Shown: positions 8,870-17,822, numbered from the stretch's first letter. The stretch: DNA of 64,000 nucleotides from Actinomycetota bacterium (GCA_026393115.1 JAPLAU010000023.1:46206-110205); one strand, 5' to 3'. Notes: a model not told the origin generated them from the letters alone. Program-made: numbers and translations.

Positions 8870-9417
8870 CACTGCATGTTGGTGTGTCGGTGAGCCATGC
8901 CATCACGCGACTGCGGTTCCTGCTCAGCGATGGAAGAGGCGACGGCATCAAGCAGTGCGAGGGCCGACTGTTCGAACAGGGTCCCCATCAACTGATTCGA
9001 ATGAGTCACCGGCGCAACGAGGACATGGTCTGACAGTGCGGCCAGGGGACTTTCGGGGCTGGCCGTGACGAGAAAAACGAGGGCACCTTGTTCGCGGGCA
9101 ATCGATGCAAAGCCGATGCTGACCGGAGTGGTTCCTGAACCTGAGACAACGAGGAGCGCGTCACCGGCACGCACTGACGGCGATGTTGCGTCACCCAGCA
9201 CGTGTACCTCTCGGCCCAAATGCATCAGTCTCATCGCGCCCATTTGAGCCGAGAGGCCAGAGCGTCCTTGTCCCGTGAAGAACCAACGACCCGAATGGGT
9301 TCTGGCAGCGTCGGCAAAGGAGGTAAACGCTGTGCCATCGACCTGCTGCAGTACTTCGTTTAGTTCGAGTCCCATGGCCAGCCACGGCCGGGATTGATCA
9401 GCGCGCTCCGAATCCAT
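8869..9417 (-). CDS. hxlB: 6-phospho-3-hexuloisomerase (SIS domain)
   Basis: This SIS-fold enzyme of 182 residues should convert D-arabino-hex-3-ulose-6-phosphate to fructose-6-phosphate, the second step of the ribulose monophosphate pathway. Motifs are FTGQGRSGLSAQ (about residues 48-59) and VVSGSGTTPVSI (about 91-102), typical of the family, and the length is normal. The start at 9417 is chosen because GGGAGGTGA lies 5 nt before the ATG; this makes it overlap hxlA by 58 nt. It sits directly between hxlA and the PfkB kinase, which supports the function. Confidence 0.88.
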   Translation of the reverse strand: MDSERADQSRPWLAMGLELNEVLQQVDGTAFTSFADAARTHSGRWFFTGQGRSGLSAQMGAMRLMHLGREVHVLGDATSPSVRAGDALLVVSGSGTTPVSIGFASIAREQGALVFLVTASPESPLAALSDHVLVAPVTHSNQLMGTLFEQSALALLDAVASSIAEQEPQSRDGMAHRHTNMQ

Positions 9418-10019
9418 TGGGTCACCTCCCTCGGGTTGGCGGCACTGGTAATGGCGCTTCCGACCACAACGATTTCCGGAGCGACGCCGATGACGTCGCT
9501 CATGGAGTCCGGACCAATGCCGCCAGCGAGTGACACCCGAAGCCCACGCTCGTGCATCTGGGCGACGGCGGCAATGTGGTGAGACGAATGTTGACCGGCC
9601 TCGCGCACGTCGGTGGGCGAATGCACGGCGACGTATGCGATTCCGTCAGGAAACTCGAAGTCATCGGGCAGCAGTGAGTGCTTGCCTGATTCAGTGATGG
9701 TGTCGAGAACCACAATGCCGCCGTATTCAGCGGCGACACGTGCGACGGCGTTGTGTGTGGCGCTGGATGCGCTCGAAAGAACCGTCATGAACATGGCGCC
9801 CGCGCCGAACACGAGGTGAGCCTCAAGGGCTCCACCATCGACAGTCTTCGTATCTGCCAATACGGGCACTTGGTCAGTAAGTTCACGGGCAGTGGCGATG
9901 GCGCTCACCCCGAATCGTTTGAGCAGGGGTGTGCCCACCTCAACGATGTCAACCAAATCAGCAACCTGAGCTAAGACGGCGAAGTGTTCAGGTGCATCGA
10001 GCGCCAACTGCAGCAGCAT
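9360..10019 (-). CDS. hxlA: 3-hexulose-6-phosphate synthase
   Basis: Members of this orotidine-5'-phosphate-decarboxylase-like family join formaldehyde to ribulose-5-phosphate. The protein (219 residues from ATG 10019) starts MLLQLALDAPEH, as family members do, and has LADTKTVDGGALEAHLVFGAG, where the Asp and Lys of the D-x-K-x-x-D core are conserved, plus the phosphate-binding SLAGGIGPDS and VVVGSAIT near the end. A GTG at 10058 would add 13 basic residues inside the zwf gene and is less likely. It begins 8 nt after the zwf stop. Confidence 0.9.
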   Translation of the reverse strand: MLLQLALDAPEHFAVLAQVADLVDIVEVGTPLLKRFGVSAIATARELTDQVPVLADTKTVDGGALEAHLVFGAGAMFMTVLSSASSATHNAVARVAAEYGGIVVLDTITESGKHSLLPDDFEFPDGIAYVAVHSPTDVREAGQHSSHHIAAVAQMHERGLRVSLAGGIGPDSMSDVIGVAPEIVVVGSAITSAANPREVTQWIRSALINPGRGWPWDSN

Positions 10020-10027
10020 GAACGCGT

Positions 10028-11503
10028 CTACTCGCCGTGCACGTTTGGGTCGCGCCACTCACGCTCGAAGGGTAGCCGCCACGCGTGGGGAGCGATCAAC
10101 TGGTGAATCGCGTTCGGCCCCCACGAGTCGGGGTCGTACTTGCGCACAGGGGTTGGACTGTCGAGCAGCGTCTGCGACAACTCCCACAGTCGCTCAATAC
10201 CTTGCGCCGTGGTGAAGAGAGTGTGGTCACCCTTCATGGCATCGAGGATGAGACGCTCGTACGCCTCGAACACGTCACCGGCAAGTCCGGTGTCGTGCAT
10301 GGCGAACTGCAGGCTCTGCTTATCGAGCTGCATGCCAGGGCCAGGGCGCTTTCCGTAGAACGACAGCGACATCTTGGCCGAATCAGCGAGGTCGAACGTG
10401 AGGTGGTCGGGGCCTTGGGTGCCGATACCCGAGTTTGTGGGGAACATGCTCTGCGGTGGCTCGTGGAATGCAATCGACACGATGCGCCGCCCCTCAGGCA
10501 TCTTCTTTCCCGTGCGCAGGAAGAACGGTACTCCTGCCCAGCGCCAGTTATCGATACTGACCTTCAGAGCTACGAACGTCTCGGTGTCGCTCTCAGGATC
10601 GACTCCATCGACCGAGCGGTAGCCGCTGTATTGCCCACGTACGACATCGCTGGGGTCAATCATCTGCATGCTTCGAAAGACCTTGTTCTTCTCCTCGCGA
10701 ATAGCGTTGGGCTCCAGTGCTGTCGGTGCCTCCATCGCGATAAAGGCCATGATTTGGAACAGGTGCGTGACGACCATGTCGCGGTAAGCGCCGGTGTTTT
10801 CGTAGAACCCAGCCCGTTGCTCGATACCGAGGGTTTCGGGAACGTCGATCTGCACGTGACTAATGAAGTTACGGTTCCAGATCGGTTCGAACAGTCCGTT
10901 TCCGAATCGGAACGCCAAGATGTTGAGCGCTGGCTCTTTGCCGAGAAAGTGATCGATGCGAAAGACCTGATCCTCGGAGAAGATGCTGTGAACCTGCTCA
11001 TTGAGTTTGACCGCTGATGCAAGGTCGGTGCCGAACGGCTTTTCCATGATGACGCGTGAACGCTCGATCAAGTTGGCATCGCGCAGCATCGTGATCGCGT
11101 CAAGTGCCGACTTCGGTGGAACCGACAGGTAGTGCAGACGTCGTACCCCTTCGCCGAGCTGAGCTTCGGCGCGAGCTACGGCAGCGGCCAACGCTTCGGG
11201 ACCAGCAGACACCGGAATGTAGTCGAGCCAGTCGTCGAACTCGTCCCATTCGGAGTGGTCTAACTCACGCGAGTAGAACTCGTGTACAGCCTCGTGCGTG
11301 AACTGCACGAACTCCTCGCGGGTCATGTCGTCAAGGGAGACACCGATGATGCGGCAGCCAGGAATAAGGTCGTTGTCTTCCTGAGTGATGTGAAACAAGC
11401 CGGGCAGCAACTTGCGGCGCGAGAGGTCTCCGGTAGCGCCGAATAGGACGACAACCTGAGGATCTTGGGGCCCCGCACCTGGGTGCATCTTTACCATGGA
11501 CAC
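10028..11503 (-). CDS. zwf: Glucose-6-phosphate 1-dehydrogenase
   Basis: G6PDH oxidises glucose-6-phosphate to 6-phosphogluconolactone and makes NADPH. The 491-residue protein has the dinucleotide motif GATGDLSRRK (22-31), the catalytic substrate-binding RIDHFLGKE (182-190) and the RTGKKMP motif near residue 335. The length is typical. It is the first gene of an operon with hxlA, hxlB and a PfkB kinase; no 6-phosphogluconate dehydrogenase is in the window. The GTG at 11503 and the ATG at 11497 are both possible starts. It is divergent from the SDR gene, with about 60 bp between. Confidence 0.97.
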   Translation of the reverse strand: MSMVKMHPGAGPQDPQVVVLFGATGDLSRRKLLPGLFHITQEDNDLIPGCRIIGVSLDDMTREEFVQFTHEAVHEFYSRELDHSEWDEFDDWLDYIPVSAGPEALAAAVARAEAQLGEGVRRLHYLSVPPKSALDAITMLRDANLIERSRVIMEKPFGTDLASAVKLNEQVHSIFSEDQVFRIDHFLGKEPALNILAFRFGNGLFEPIWNRNFISHVQIDVPETLGIEQRAGFYENTGAYRDMVVTHLFQIMAFIAMEAPTALEPNAIREEKNKVFRSMQMIDPSDVVRGQYSGYRSVDGVDPESDTETFVALKVSIDNWRWAGVPFFLRTGKKMPEGRRIVSIAFHEPPQSMFPTNSGIGTQGPDHLTFDLADSAKMSLSFYGKRPGPGMQLDKQSLQFAMHDTGLAGDVFEAYERLILDAMKGDHTLFTTAQGIERLWELSQTLLDSPTPVRKYDPDSWGPNAIHQLIAPHAWRLPFEREWRDPNVHGE

Positions 11504-11552
11504 AGACTGTCAGGCTTGTGGTCGATCGGGAAGCGTTGGGGGTAGACCCGCG

Positions 11553-11558
11553 TAGGCT
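11553..11558 (+). promoter_or_regulatory. -10 hexamer, leaderless promoter of the SDR gene
   Basis: TAGGCT ends 6 nt before ATG 11565. This spacing favours ATG 11565 over the GTG directly before it. Confidence 0.5.
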
Positions 11559-11564
11559 GGCGTG

Positions 11565-12359
11565 ATGACCTCACCTTTGCCCCTGGCCGGCCAAACTGCC
11601 ATCGTCACGGGCGCCGCCCGCAATATCGGAGCCGCCATTGGCCGCCGACTGGCAGCCGACGGCGCCTATGTGTGCCTGGTCGATGTTGAACCTGCGGTTC
11701 TCGAGGTGGCCGCCAGCCTGGGGTCTGACCGGGCGACCGGGTACCTCGCCGATGTGAGTTCGGCTGAGCAGGTCGACGCCCTTTTCGATGCGGTGCTTGC
11801 CGAGCGTGGATCGTTCGACATCCTGGTCAACAACGCTGCAGTGGTGGGTGGCGCGGTGAAGCATTTCCTCGAGATCAACGAGGAGTTTTGGGATCGCGTA
11901 GTCGATGTGAATCTCAAGGGCACCTACCTGTGCTCATTGCGCGCAGCCAAACACATGGCCCCCGCCAACGGCGGGGTCATCGTCACCATGTCGAGCGGGG
12001 GAGCCACGCGCGCTCACCGGGGGATGGCTGCTTACGACGCGTCGAAGGGTGGAATCGAGGCGCTCACGCGTGCGATGGCACTTGATCTGGCACCCTACGG
12101 AATTCGCGTTGTTGGAATCGTGCCCGGACTCATTGGTCAAGACGGGCAGACGCCCGAAGTGCTTGAGCGCACGGCCGCGACCGTGCCGCTCGGACGCGCG
12201 GGTGTTCCGAACGACATTGCGTCGGCCGTGTCGTTCGCGGTGTCACCTGATGCTGCCTACGTCAGCGGCAGCATGATCGTGGTCGACGGCGCGGTGCTGG
12301 TACAGCAGCGCAGTCCGCAGATTGAGTCGTTTCCGGTTGAAGGCTTTCCGTCAGTCTGA
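11565..12359 (+). CDS. Short-chain dehydrogenase/reductase
   Basis: A classical SDR of 264 residues. The Rossmann glycine motif is TGAARNIGAAIG (about 14-25), the NNAAV motif is near residue 88, the catalytic Ser lies in VTMSSGGA near 141 and the Tyr-Lys pair in AYDASKGG near 155-159. These are all complete. The C-terminal YVSGSMIVVDGA is the usual ending. The Asp after strand beta2 (LVDVEP) suggests NAD(H) preference. The substrate is unknown; the gene is divergent from the zwf operon and ends 9 nt inside the convergent SPFH gene. Confidence 0.92.
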   Translation: MTSPLPLAGQTAIVTGAARNIGAAIGRRLAADGAYVCLVDVEPAVLEVAASLGSDRATGYLADVSSAEQVDALFDAVLAERGSFDILVNNAAVVGGAVKHFLEINEEFWDRVVDVNLKGTYLCSLRAAKHMAPANGGVIVTMSSGGATRAHRGMAAYDASKGGIEALTRAMALDLAPYGIRVVGIVPGLIGQDGQTPEVLERTAATVPLGRAGVPNDIASAVSFAVSPDAAYVSGSMIVVDGAVLVQQRSPQIESFPVEGFPSV

Positions 12360-13250
12360 CGAGTTGCCTTCGGGTGCTCGGAACGCACGACCAAGCACGG
12401 CCATCGTCTGACTCAACTCGGCTGGCAAGATCCAGATCTTGCTCGCCGTGCCGTTGGCGATTTCCGGAAGCGCCTGCAAGTACTGGTAGGCCAGTACTTT
12501 CTCGTCAGGATTGGCATTGTGTATCGCATCGAAGACGCGGTGAATCGCCGTGGCCTCACCTTCCGCTCGTAGAACAGCGGCCGCGGCCTCACCTTCCGCA
12601 CGCAACACCGCGGCCGTCTTCTCGCCCTCAGCGTTGAGAATGGCGGCTTGCTTGGAACCTTCGGCATTGAGAATCGCTGCACGCTTGTCACGTTCGGCGC
12701 GCATCTGCTTTTCCATCGACTCCTTGATGCTTACCGGCGGATCAATGGCCTTCAGCTCAACCCGGTTCACTCGGATTCCCCACTTGCCAGTGGCTTCATC
12801 GAGTACGCCGCGCAACTGGCCATTGATCTGATCGCGTGAGGTGAGAGTCTCCTCAAGGTCCATCGAGCCGATGACGTTACGCAGTGTCGTGACCGTGAGT
12901 TGCTCAATCGCCTGCAAGTAGTTGGCGATTTCGTATGTTGCTGACTTGGGATCGGTGACTTGGAAGTAGATCACCGAGTCGATGTTGACCACGAGGTTGT
13001 CTTCGGTGATCACCGGCTGCGGGGGAAACGACACGACTTGTTCGCGCATGTCGAGCAACGGATTGACGCGGTCGACGTACGGCATCAAAAGCGACAGTCC
13101 TGGCTGCAGAGTGCGGTGGTAGCGGCCGAGACGTTCGACGATGCCCGCGCGAGCCTGCGGCACGATGCGAATCGATCGGGCCAGAGTCACCAACACGAAC
13201 AGGGCGACCAACAGCGTGACAATCAGTGCGCCAACACTCGTGGTGTTCAT
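12351..13250 (-). CDS. SPFH/band-7 (stomatin-like) membrane protein
   Basis: A 299-residue stomatin/QmcA-type scaffold. One N-terminal membrane segment (residues 6-26) precedes the SPFH domain (about 28-190; IVPQARAGIVERLGRYHRTLQPGLSLLMPYVDRV). A coiled coil with nearly identical repeats (ILNAEGSKQ, ILNAEGEKT, VLRAEGEAA, VLRAEGEAT) covers about 188-235. Such proteins form membrane rings that support quality control or microdomains. A GGAGAA site precedes the ATG. It lies 13 nt downstream of the NfeD gene, the usual partner. Confidence 0.93.
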   Translation of the reverse strand: MNTTSVGALIVTLLVALFVLVTLARSIRIVPQARAGIVERLGRYHRTLQPGLSLLMPYVDRVNPLLDMREQVVSFPPQPVITEDNLVVNIDSVIYFQVTDPKSATYEIANYLQAIEQLTVTTLRNVIGSMDLEETLTSRDQINGQLRGVLDEATGKWGIRVNRVELKAIDPPVSIKESMEKQMRAERDKRAAILNAEGSKQAAILNAEGEKTAAVLRAEGEAAAAVLRAEGEATAIHRVFDAIHNANPDEKVLAYQYLQALPEIANGTASKIWILPAELSQTMAVLGRAFRAPEGNSSD

Positions 13251-13263
13251 GGATTCTCCGTCC

Positions 13264-13686
13264 CTAGGCCACCAAAGCGGTGGCTCCCTCGATACTCACA
13301 ACTTGCACGGTGTGGCCGACATCGACCACGGCGTCGGGATTCAAATGGCGCGCTGACCACACTTCTCCACCGATCTTCACGCGGCCATTTCGGTTGTCGA
13401 CGCGTTCGAGCACGATGGCGTCTTGGCCGATCAACGCCTGAACTCCGGTGCGCAGTTCAGTCGGAGTGCGCAGGTGACGCCGCGCGATGGGTCTGGCCAC
13501 CAAGAGAAGAAGAGCCGACAGCACGGCGAATGCTGCCACCTGAGCGGCAGGAGGAGCTCCCAGCGCGGCCGTAGCCGCACCCGCGAGCGCCCCGATTGCG
13601 ATCATGCCAGCGACTAACACGGTGGTTTGCGTTTCGATGATGCCCAGCACGAGTGCGACGACAATCCACCACACCCATGCGTCCAT
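13264..13686 (-). CDS. NfeD-like membrane protein
   Basis: A 140-residue protein with hydrophobic segments in the first 65 residues (WVWWIVVALVLGII, VLVAGMIAIGALAGAAT, VAAFAVLSALLLLVA), followed by an OB-fold NfeD C-terminal domain (LIGQDAIVLERVDNRNGRVKIGGEVWSAR). NfeD proteins partner stomatin-like SPFH proteins in membrane microdomains. The operon NfeD-SPFH is confirmed here by 13 nt spacing. This is the short NfeD type without the ClpP-like protease domain. Confidence 0.92.
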   Translation of the reverse strand: MDAWVWWIVVALVLGIIETQTTVLVAGMIAIGALAGAATAALGAPPAAQVAAFAVLSALLLLVARPIARRHLRTPTELRTGVQALIGQDAIVLERVDNRNGRVKIGGEVWSARHLNPDAVVDVGHTVQVVSIEGATALVA

Positions 13687-13692
13687 ACATTG

Positions 13693-13698
13693 ATGCTA
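13693..13698 (-). promoter_or_regulatory. -10 hexamer, leaderless promoter of the NfeD-SPFH operon
   Basis: On the minus strand TAGCAT ends 6 nt before ATG 13686. Confidence 0.55.
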
Positions 13699-13732
13699 TG
13701 TCGGAATCGGGGTCAGTGCGCTGTGTCGCGTG

Positions 13733-15319
13733 TTAGAACACTGCTTCTGGTCCAGTGGGTGCCGTGTCGGCGATGGCCTCTTGCATGGTGGGGCGGTGCC
13801 GCAACTCAATCTGAGGCATGAACCACGCCATCACGAAGGCCAGCCCCATGACGGGTGCGGCGATCGAGAAGACTCGGTCGATGGCGACCACGAAGGATTC
13901 GAGGACCGGACCCTGAATGGCGGGCGGCAGCGCGGCGATACCGGCAATCGAGGACAATCCACCGCCGGATACCGCACCGCTTGCCTGAGGCAATCGAGTG
14001 GCGATCTCCGAGGCAAGGGCGGCTGAGAGTACGGCGCCGAGTACCGCGGTTCCGAATGAACCACCCATCGACCGGAAGAAGGTGGTGCCGCTGGTGGCCG
14101 CACCGATGTCGCCCACTTCCACTGCGTTCTGAGTCGCCACCGTGAGCACCTGCATGAACATGCCCATACCGACGCCGAGAATCAGCATGGCGATAGCGGT
14201 CTTCCAGTACGGGGTGTCGACCTGAAGTTGGGTGAATAGCGCCAATCCGATGGTGGCGACGGCACTTCCAAGAATCGGGAACAGGCGATAGTTGCCTGTT
14301 CTACTCACAGCCCGACCCGAGACGATCGACATCGAGAGCATGCCGGCCATCATCGGAAGCAGCATCAGCCCGGACACAGTAGGCGATTCGCCCTTCACGA
14401 TCTGCAGGTAGATCGGCATGTAGACGATGGCCCCGAACATGGCGAACCCGGTGACGAAGCTCATTCCGGAAGCCACCGTGAACACGCGCATGCGGAATAG
14501 GCGCATCGGAACGATTGGCTCGGCAGCGCGTAGTTCCTGCAACACGAACAGCGTGATCAAGACTACGGCGGCGATCGACATTCCGATGATCTGCGGTGAT
14601 GCCCAGTCGTACTCGCGTCCGCCCCACTCGACGACGAGCAATGCAATGACAACACCGGACACCATCAGGGCCGCACCGAGCCAGTCGATGATGACTTCGC
14701 GGTGCGTGGGCGGCAGATGCAGTACCGCGGCGAGAACAACAAGTGAGGCGATACCGATTGGAATGTTGATGTAGAAAATCCAGCGCCAGCTGACTTGCTG
14801 CACAAAGAATCCGCCGAGCAGTGGGCCGAGAATCATCGACACGGCGAAGACGGCACCGAACAGTCCCGTGTACTTCCCGCGATCGCGAGGTGCCACGACG
14901 TCGGCGATGACTGCCATCACGAGCACCATGAGCCCGCCGCCACCGAGACCCTGGATGGCGCGTGTGGCGATGAGTTGACCCATCGTCTGCGAGGCACCCG
15001 CGAGAGCCGAACCAATCAGGAACACGACAACACTTGCCTGCAGGACGACCTTGCGGCCGAGGAGATCGGAGACCTTGCCCCACAACGGGGTGCTTGCAGT
15101 GCTGGCCAACAAGTACGCGGTGACCACCCAAGACAACTGGCTGAGTCCGCCGAGATCACTGGTAATCGTAGGCAGCGCCGTCGAGACAATGGTTTGGTCA
15201 AGAGACGCCAAGAACATCACCATCATGAGCGCGGTGAAGATCAGCCGCAGTGACCTTCCCGTAGGAAGCTCGGCAACGGGTTGCGTGTCAGTGGGTGCCT
15301 GCGAGGTCTCGGATGTCAC
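13733..15319 (-). CDS. DHA2-family drug efflux MFS transporter
   Basis: A 528-residue drug:H+ antiporter of the 14-helix EmrB/QacA type. Motif A/D1 is seen at FLASLDQTIVSTALPTI (about 37-53), motif C-like AVFAVSMILGPLLGGF near 155-170, and W-rich SWRWIFYINIPIG near 177-189. The sequence ends with a cytoplasmic tail (RHRPTMQEAIADTAPT). It probably exports small lipophilic compounds; the substrate cannot be deduced and no TetR-type regulator is adjacent. The GTG start fits the -10 hexamer upstream. Confidence 0.93.
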   Translation of the reverse strand: MTSETSQAPTDTQPVAELPTGRSLRLIFTALMMVMFLASLDQTIVSTALPTITSDLGGLSQLSWVVTAYLLASTASTPLWGKVSDLLGRKVVLQASVVVFLIGSALAGASQTMGQLIATRAIQGLGGGGLMVLVMAVIADVVAPRDRGKYTGLFGAVFAVSMILGPLLGGFFVQQVSWRWIFYINIPIGIASLVVLAAVLHLPPTHREVIIDWLGAALMVSGVVIALLVVEWGGREYDWASPQIIGMSIAAVVLITLFVLQELRAAEPIVPMRLFRMRVFTVASGMSFVTGFAMFGAIVYMPIYLQIVKGESPTVSGLMLLPMMAGMLSMSIVSGRAVSRTGNYRLFPILGSAVATIGLALFTQLQVDTPYWKTAIAMLILGVGMGMFMQVLTVATQNAVEVGDIGAATSGTTFFRSMGGSFGTAVLGAVLSAALASEIATRLPQASGAVSGGGLSSIAGIAALPPAIQGPVLESFVVAIDRVFSIAAPVMGLAFVMAWFMPQIELRHRPTMQEAIADTAPTGPEAVF

Positions 15320-15325
15320 TTCCTC

Positions 15326-15331
15326 ACCCTA
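15326..15331 (-). promoter_or_regulatory. -10 hexamer, leaderless promoter of the DHA2 gene
   Basis: On the minus strand TAGGGT ends 6 nt before GTG 15319. Confidence 0.55.
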
Positions 15332-15349
15332 GACGTGGCTAGGCCGTAA

Positions 15350-16093
15350 CTACGCCGTAGCCTCGCTGTCGTGACTGACAGTGGCTGCGTCCGTGACTTC
15401 CGTCACTTTCGTCACTTCCGTACCGCGTCCTGAACCGACACCGAAGAAGGAAGCCAGGGTTCCTGCCAGAACACCGAGAAGTGCGACGCCGCCCAGCATG
15501 AGGCAAATGGCTGCAATGCGACCGACGGCGGTGACCGGGTAGAGGTCGCCGTAGCCGACGGTGGTGAGCGTGACAAAACCCCACCAGAAGGCATCGCCAT
15601 ACGTGGCGTAGCCCGATGACTCGGGCTCGACCCACTTCACAATCAGTGAACACGCCACCAGCAGGCCGCCCGCGTAGATTCCGGCTTGGCCAATGCGCTG
15701 CATCAATTGGCGGGCTTTGGAATTGCGCATCGCAACCCACACCACACGCACGAGACGGGCCAAGCGGGCGATGGTGACGAAGCCGCCAGCACTGGCACCC
15801 ACGAAGAGGTACCAGGGGCAGGTGAGCACAACGATCGCGAGGTCGACCTTGCCGGAAGTCGTGTGCAGGTAGCCGGGGGAGAGGCGCATGTGCACGATCA
15901 GGTCAACGAGGAATACCAGCCAGCATGCGATGCCGATGACGGCGACGATGCCGCCTTCGGTTTTGCCGGCGGCCATACCGACAATGGGAATAAGAGCTGA
16001 GAGCACGATCCATGGGGTTGCGATCTTCTCCCAGCGTTGCACAGTCATACCGGTGGAAGGCACCGCCGTAGGTGAGTGGGTGTCACTGCTCAT
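15350..16093 (-). CDS. Voltage-gated-type potassium channel
   Basis: A 247-residue six-helix cation channel. The selectivity filter TVGYGD is at about residues 178-183, just before the last helix. An arginine-rich S4-like helix (RLARLVRVVWVAMRNSKAR, about 110-128) points to a voltage-sensor-type architecture. The C-terminus is short, with a TEVTKVTEVT repeat and no RCK/TrkA-N domain. The start at 16093 overlaps the end of the upstream hydrolase gene by 11 nt; a longer reading to 16126 would begin inside that gene. Last gene of the orn-galM-hydrolase-channel operon. Confidence 0.9.
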   Translation of the reverse strand: MSSDTHSPTAVPSTGMTVQRWEKIATPWIVLSALIPIVGMAAGKTEGGIVAVIGIACWLVFLVDLIVHMRLSPGYLHTTSGKVDLAIVVLTCPWYLFVGASAGGFVTIARLARLVRVVWVAMRNSKARQLMQRIGQAGIYAGGLLVACSLIVKWVEPESSGYATYGDAFWWGFVTLTTVGYGDLYPVTAVGRIAAICLMLGGVALLGVLAGTLASFFGVGSGRGTEVTKVTEVTDAATVSHDSEATA

Positions 16094-16766
16094 TGGGCAA
16101 GGATTCCAGATTGGTGGCGTCATCACCGCGAATGAAACCCTCGATCAGCGCACTGCATTCGGCGCGTCCGGGGTCAGGGTCGTGGGCCCCTGGGCAGAGT
16201 TTGCGCCCGAAGTCGCGCGACCGACCGGTGAGCATGTCGGCGTGACCGAGTTGCTCAACCACGATGTGCGAAGCGCCCGGTGTTGCCGCGAGGAACACGG
16301 TGTGGTTCACGGGTTCGGGGGCACAGCGGCCTCCGATGCCGGCACCGATGATGAGAGTGCGGCACACCACCTGAGCGCCGCTCGCAGTGCTGGTGGGGGC
16401 GCTCGGATTACGACCTTCGCCGTCGACCGGGTCGAGTAGAACGAGCCCTGCGGGTAGGTCGGGTGCGAGCCGACTGGCGGCGAGCCACGCTGCTTGTCCA
16501 CCGCGTGAATGGCCGCCGAGGTACACGGTCACGCGTGGATTGCGGCGGGCGGCGTCTCGTACGAGTTCGGCTGCCGCGTCGGCTTCCGATGACACGCTGA
16601 CTTTGCCGAGTAGCGCCGACGGTCCGCGTTTGTACAGCTGGGGAACGCACACGCTGGTTCCTGTGTCAGCGATCGGTTGCAGGAGGTCTGCGTACGCGTC
16701 GGGCGAGGTCATGAATCCGGGAAGGAAGATGAGCAAGCGCTCGTCGCCTCCGGGAAGCAGCATCAT
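16083..16766 (-). CDS. Alpha/beta hydrolase (chlorophyllase/lipase-like)
   Basis: A 227-residue cytoplasmic alpha/beta hydrolase. The oxyanion region LIFLPGFMTSPDAY (about 12-25) and the nucleophile elbow GGHSRGGQAAW (Ser near residue 87) are intact. A GLVLLDPVDG strand follows with the likely acid Asp, and the likely catalytic His lies in VVEQLGHADML near 173. It resembles the chlorophyllase/PET-lipase-like branch. It overlaps galM by 4 nt (ATGA) and the channel gene by 11 nt, so it belongs to the same operon. Substrate unknown. Confidence 0.8.
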   Translation of the reverse strand: MMLLPGGDERLLIFLPGFMTSPDAYADLLQPIADTGTSVCVPQLYKRGPSALLGKVSVSSEADAAAELVRDAARRNPRVTVYLGGHSRGGQAAWLAASRLAPDLPAGLVLLDPVDGEGRNPSAPTSTASGAQVVCRTLIIGAGIGGRCAPEPVNHTVFLAATPGASHIVVEQLGHADMLTGRSRDFGRKLCPGAHDPDPGRAECSALIEGFIRGDDATNLESLPNEQ

Positions 16767-17821
16767 TGCGACTCCGATGTTCGGGTGCCGAAGGTCAGTT
16801 TCGTGGTTGAGCGATATTCATCGCCGGGCCGCAGTGCGCACGGGCCAAGGTGTGGGTGGTTGGGCGCATCAGGAAGTCGCTGCGTCTCCAGTGATACCGA
16901 TTGATGAACGGCGAAGGGGGGCTTGAGTGCATTGCCCGTGTACACCTGCATTCCGGGGCAATCGGTAGCGACTGTCATTGATCGGCCGCCGGCCGATAGG
17001 TGCGCAACAGTGCGCAGGCGTGGCGCTCTCTCACTGACATCGAGGTCGGCATCATCGAACACCCAGCAGTGATCGAGTCCGCCGGGCACGTCAGCGAGTA
17101 CGTCTCCAATGCGTCGTGGCGCACGGAGATCGAACGGGGTACCAGTCACGTCGTTGAGCTCGCCAGTGGGCAATTGGTCATCACCCGATGCCAGTACGCG
17201 TCGGGCCGACACCGTCAGTTCATGGTCGGCAATCGTCGGAGCCCCTGACAGATTCCAGTAACCGTGATTGGCGAAACTCACCACGGTGGGCGCATCGGTC
17301 ACTGCCGAGTATTCAAACGTCACGGACTCGTCATCGACGATGTACGTCGATTCGGCGATGAGGTTGCCAGGGAATCCCATGTCACCACTGGGGGAGTGCA
17401 ATCGAAAGACGATGCGATCGCTCGTGTCTGACGATGACACCTCAGCGATTTGCCAGACGACGCGGTCAAATCCCCAGGTACCGCCGTGCAGGGTATTGGG
17501 CGGTCGATTGCAGTCGACCGCGTACTCGGTGCCGTCGAGGGTGAATCGGGAGTGTCCGATGCGGTTGGCGTAGCGGCCGATGGTGGCGCCAAAGTGTGGG
17601 TTGAGCGCAGCGTCGGCGTAGTCGCTCACGTCATCGAGACTCAAGTGCACATTGCGAAGTTCGCCCGATGCATTGGGCACCTCGAGTGAGTGAATTGCCG
17701 CACCCAGGCTCAGAAGTTGCAGCCGTAACTGTGTGCGAGTGACGACGATCTGATTGACCGGAAGCGGAGGACGCGCACCGTAGGCGCGGGGTGCGATGAC
17801 CTCCTCGACTGTGACCGGCAT
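16763..17821 (-). CDS. Aldose 1-epimerase
   Basis: Galactose mutarotase-type protein of 352 residues that interconverts alpha and beta aldoses. Diagnostic motifs are HFGATIGRYANRIGHSRFTLDG (about 75-96), NRPPNTLHGGTWGFDRVVW (catalytic His near 108), VSFANHGYWNLSG (second His near 180) and the GLDHCWVFDD segment near 245. The start ATG 17821 lies 1 nt after the orn stop codon, whereas a longer form would start inside orn. Operon member with orn. Confidence 0.92.
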   Translation of the reverse strand: MPVTVEEVIAPRAYGARPPLPVNQIVVTRTQLRLQLLSLGAAIHSLEVPNASGELRNVHLSLDDVSDYADAALNPHFGATIGRYANRIGHSRFTLDGTEYAVDCNRPPNTLHGGTWGFDRVVWQIAEVSSSDTSDRIVFRLHSPSGDMGFPGNLIAESTYIVDDESVTFEYSAVTDAPTVVSFANHGYWNLSGAPTIADHELTVSARRVLASGDDQLPTGELNDVTGTPFDLRAPRRIGDVLADVPGGLDHCWVFDDADLDVSERAPRLRTVAHLSAGGRSMTVATDCPGMQVYTGNALKPPFAVHQSVSLETQRLPDAPNHPHLGPCALRPGDEYRSTTKLTFGTRTSESQ

Positions 17822-17822
17822 G

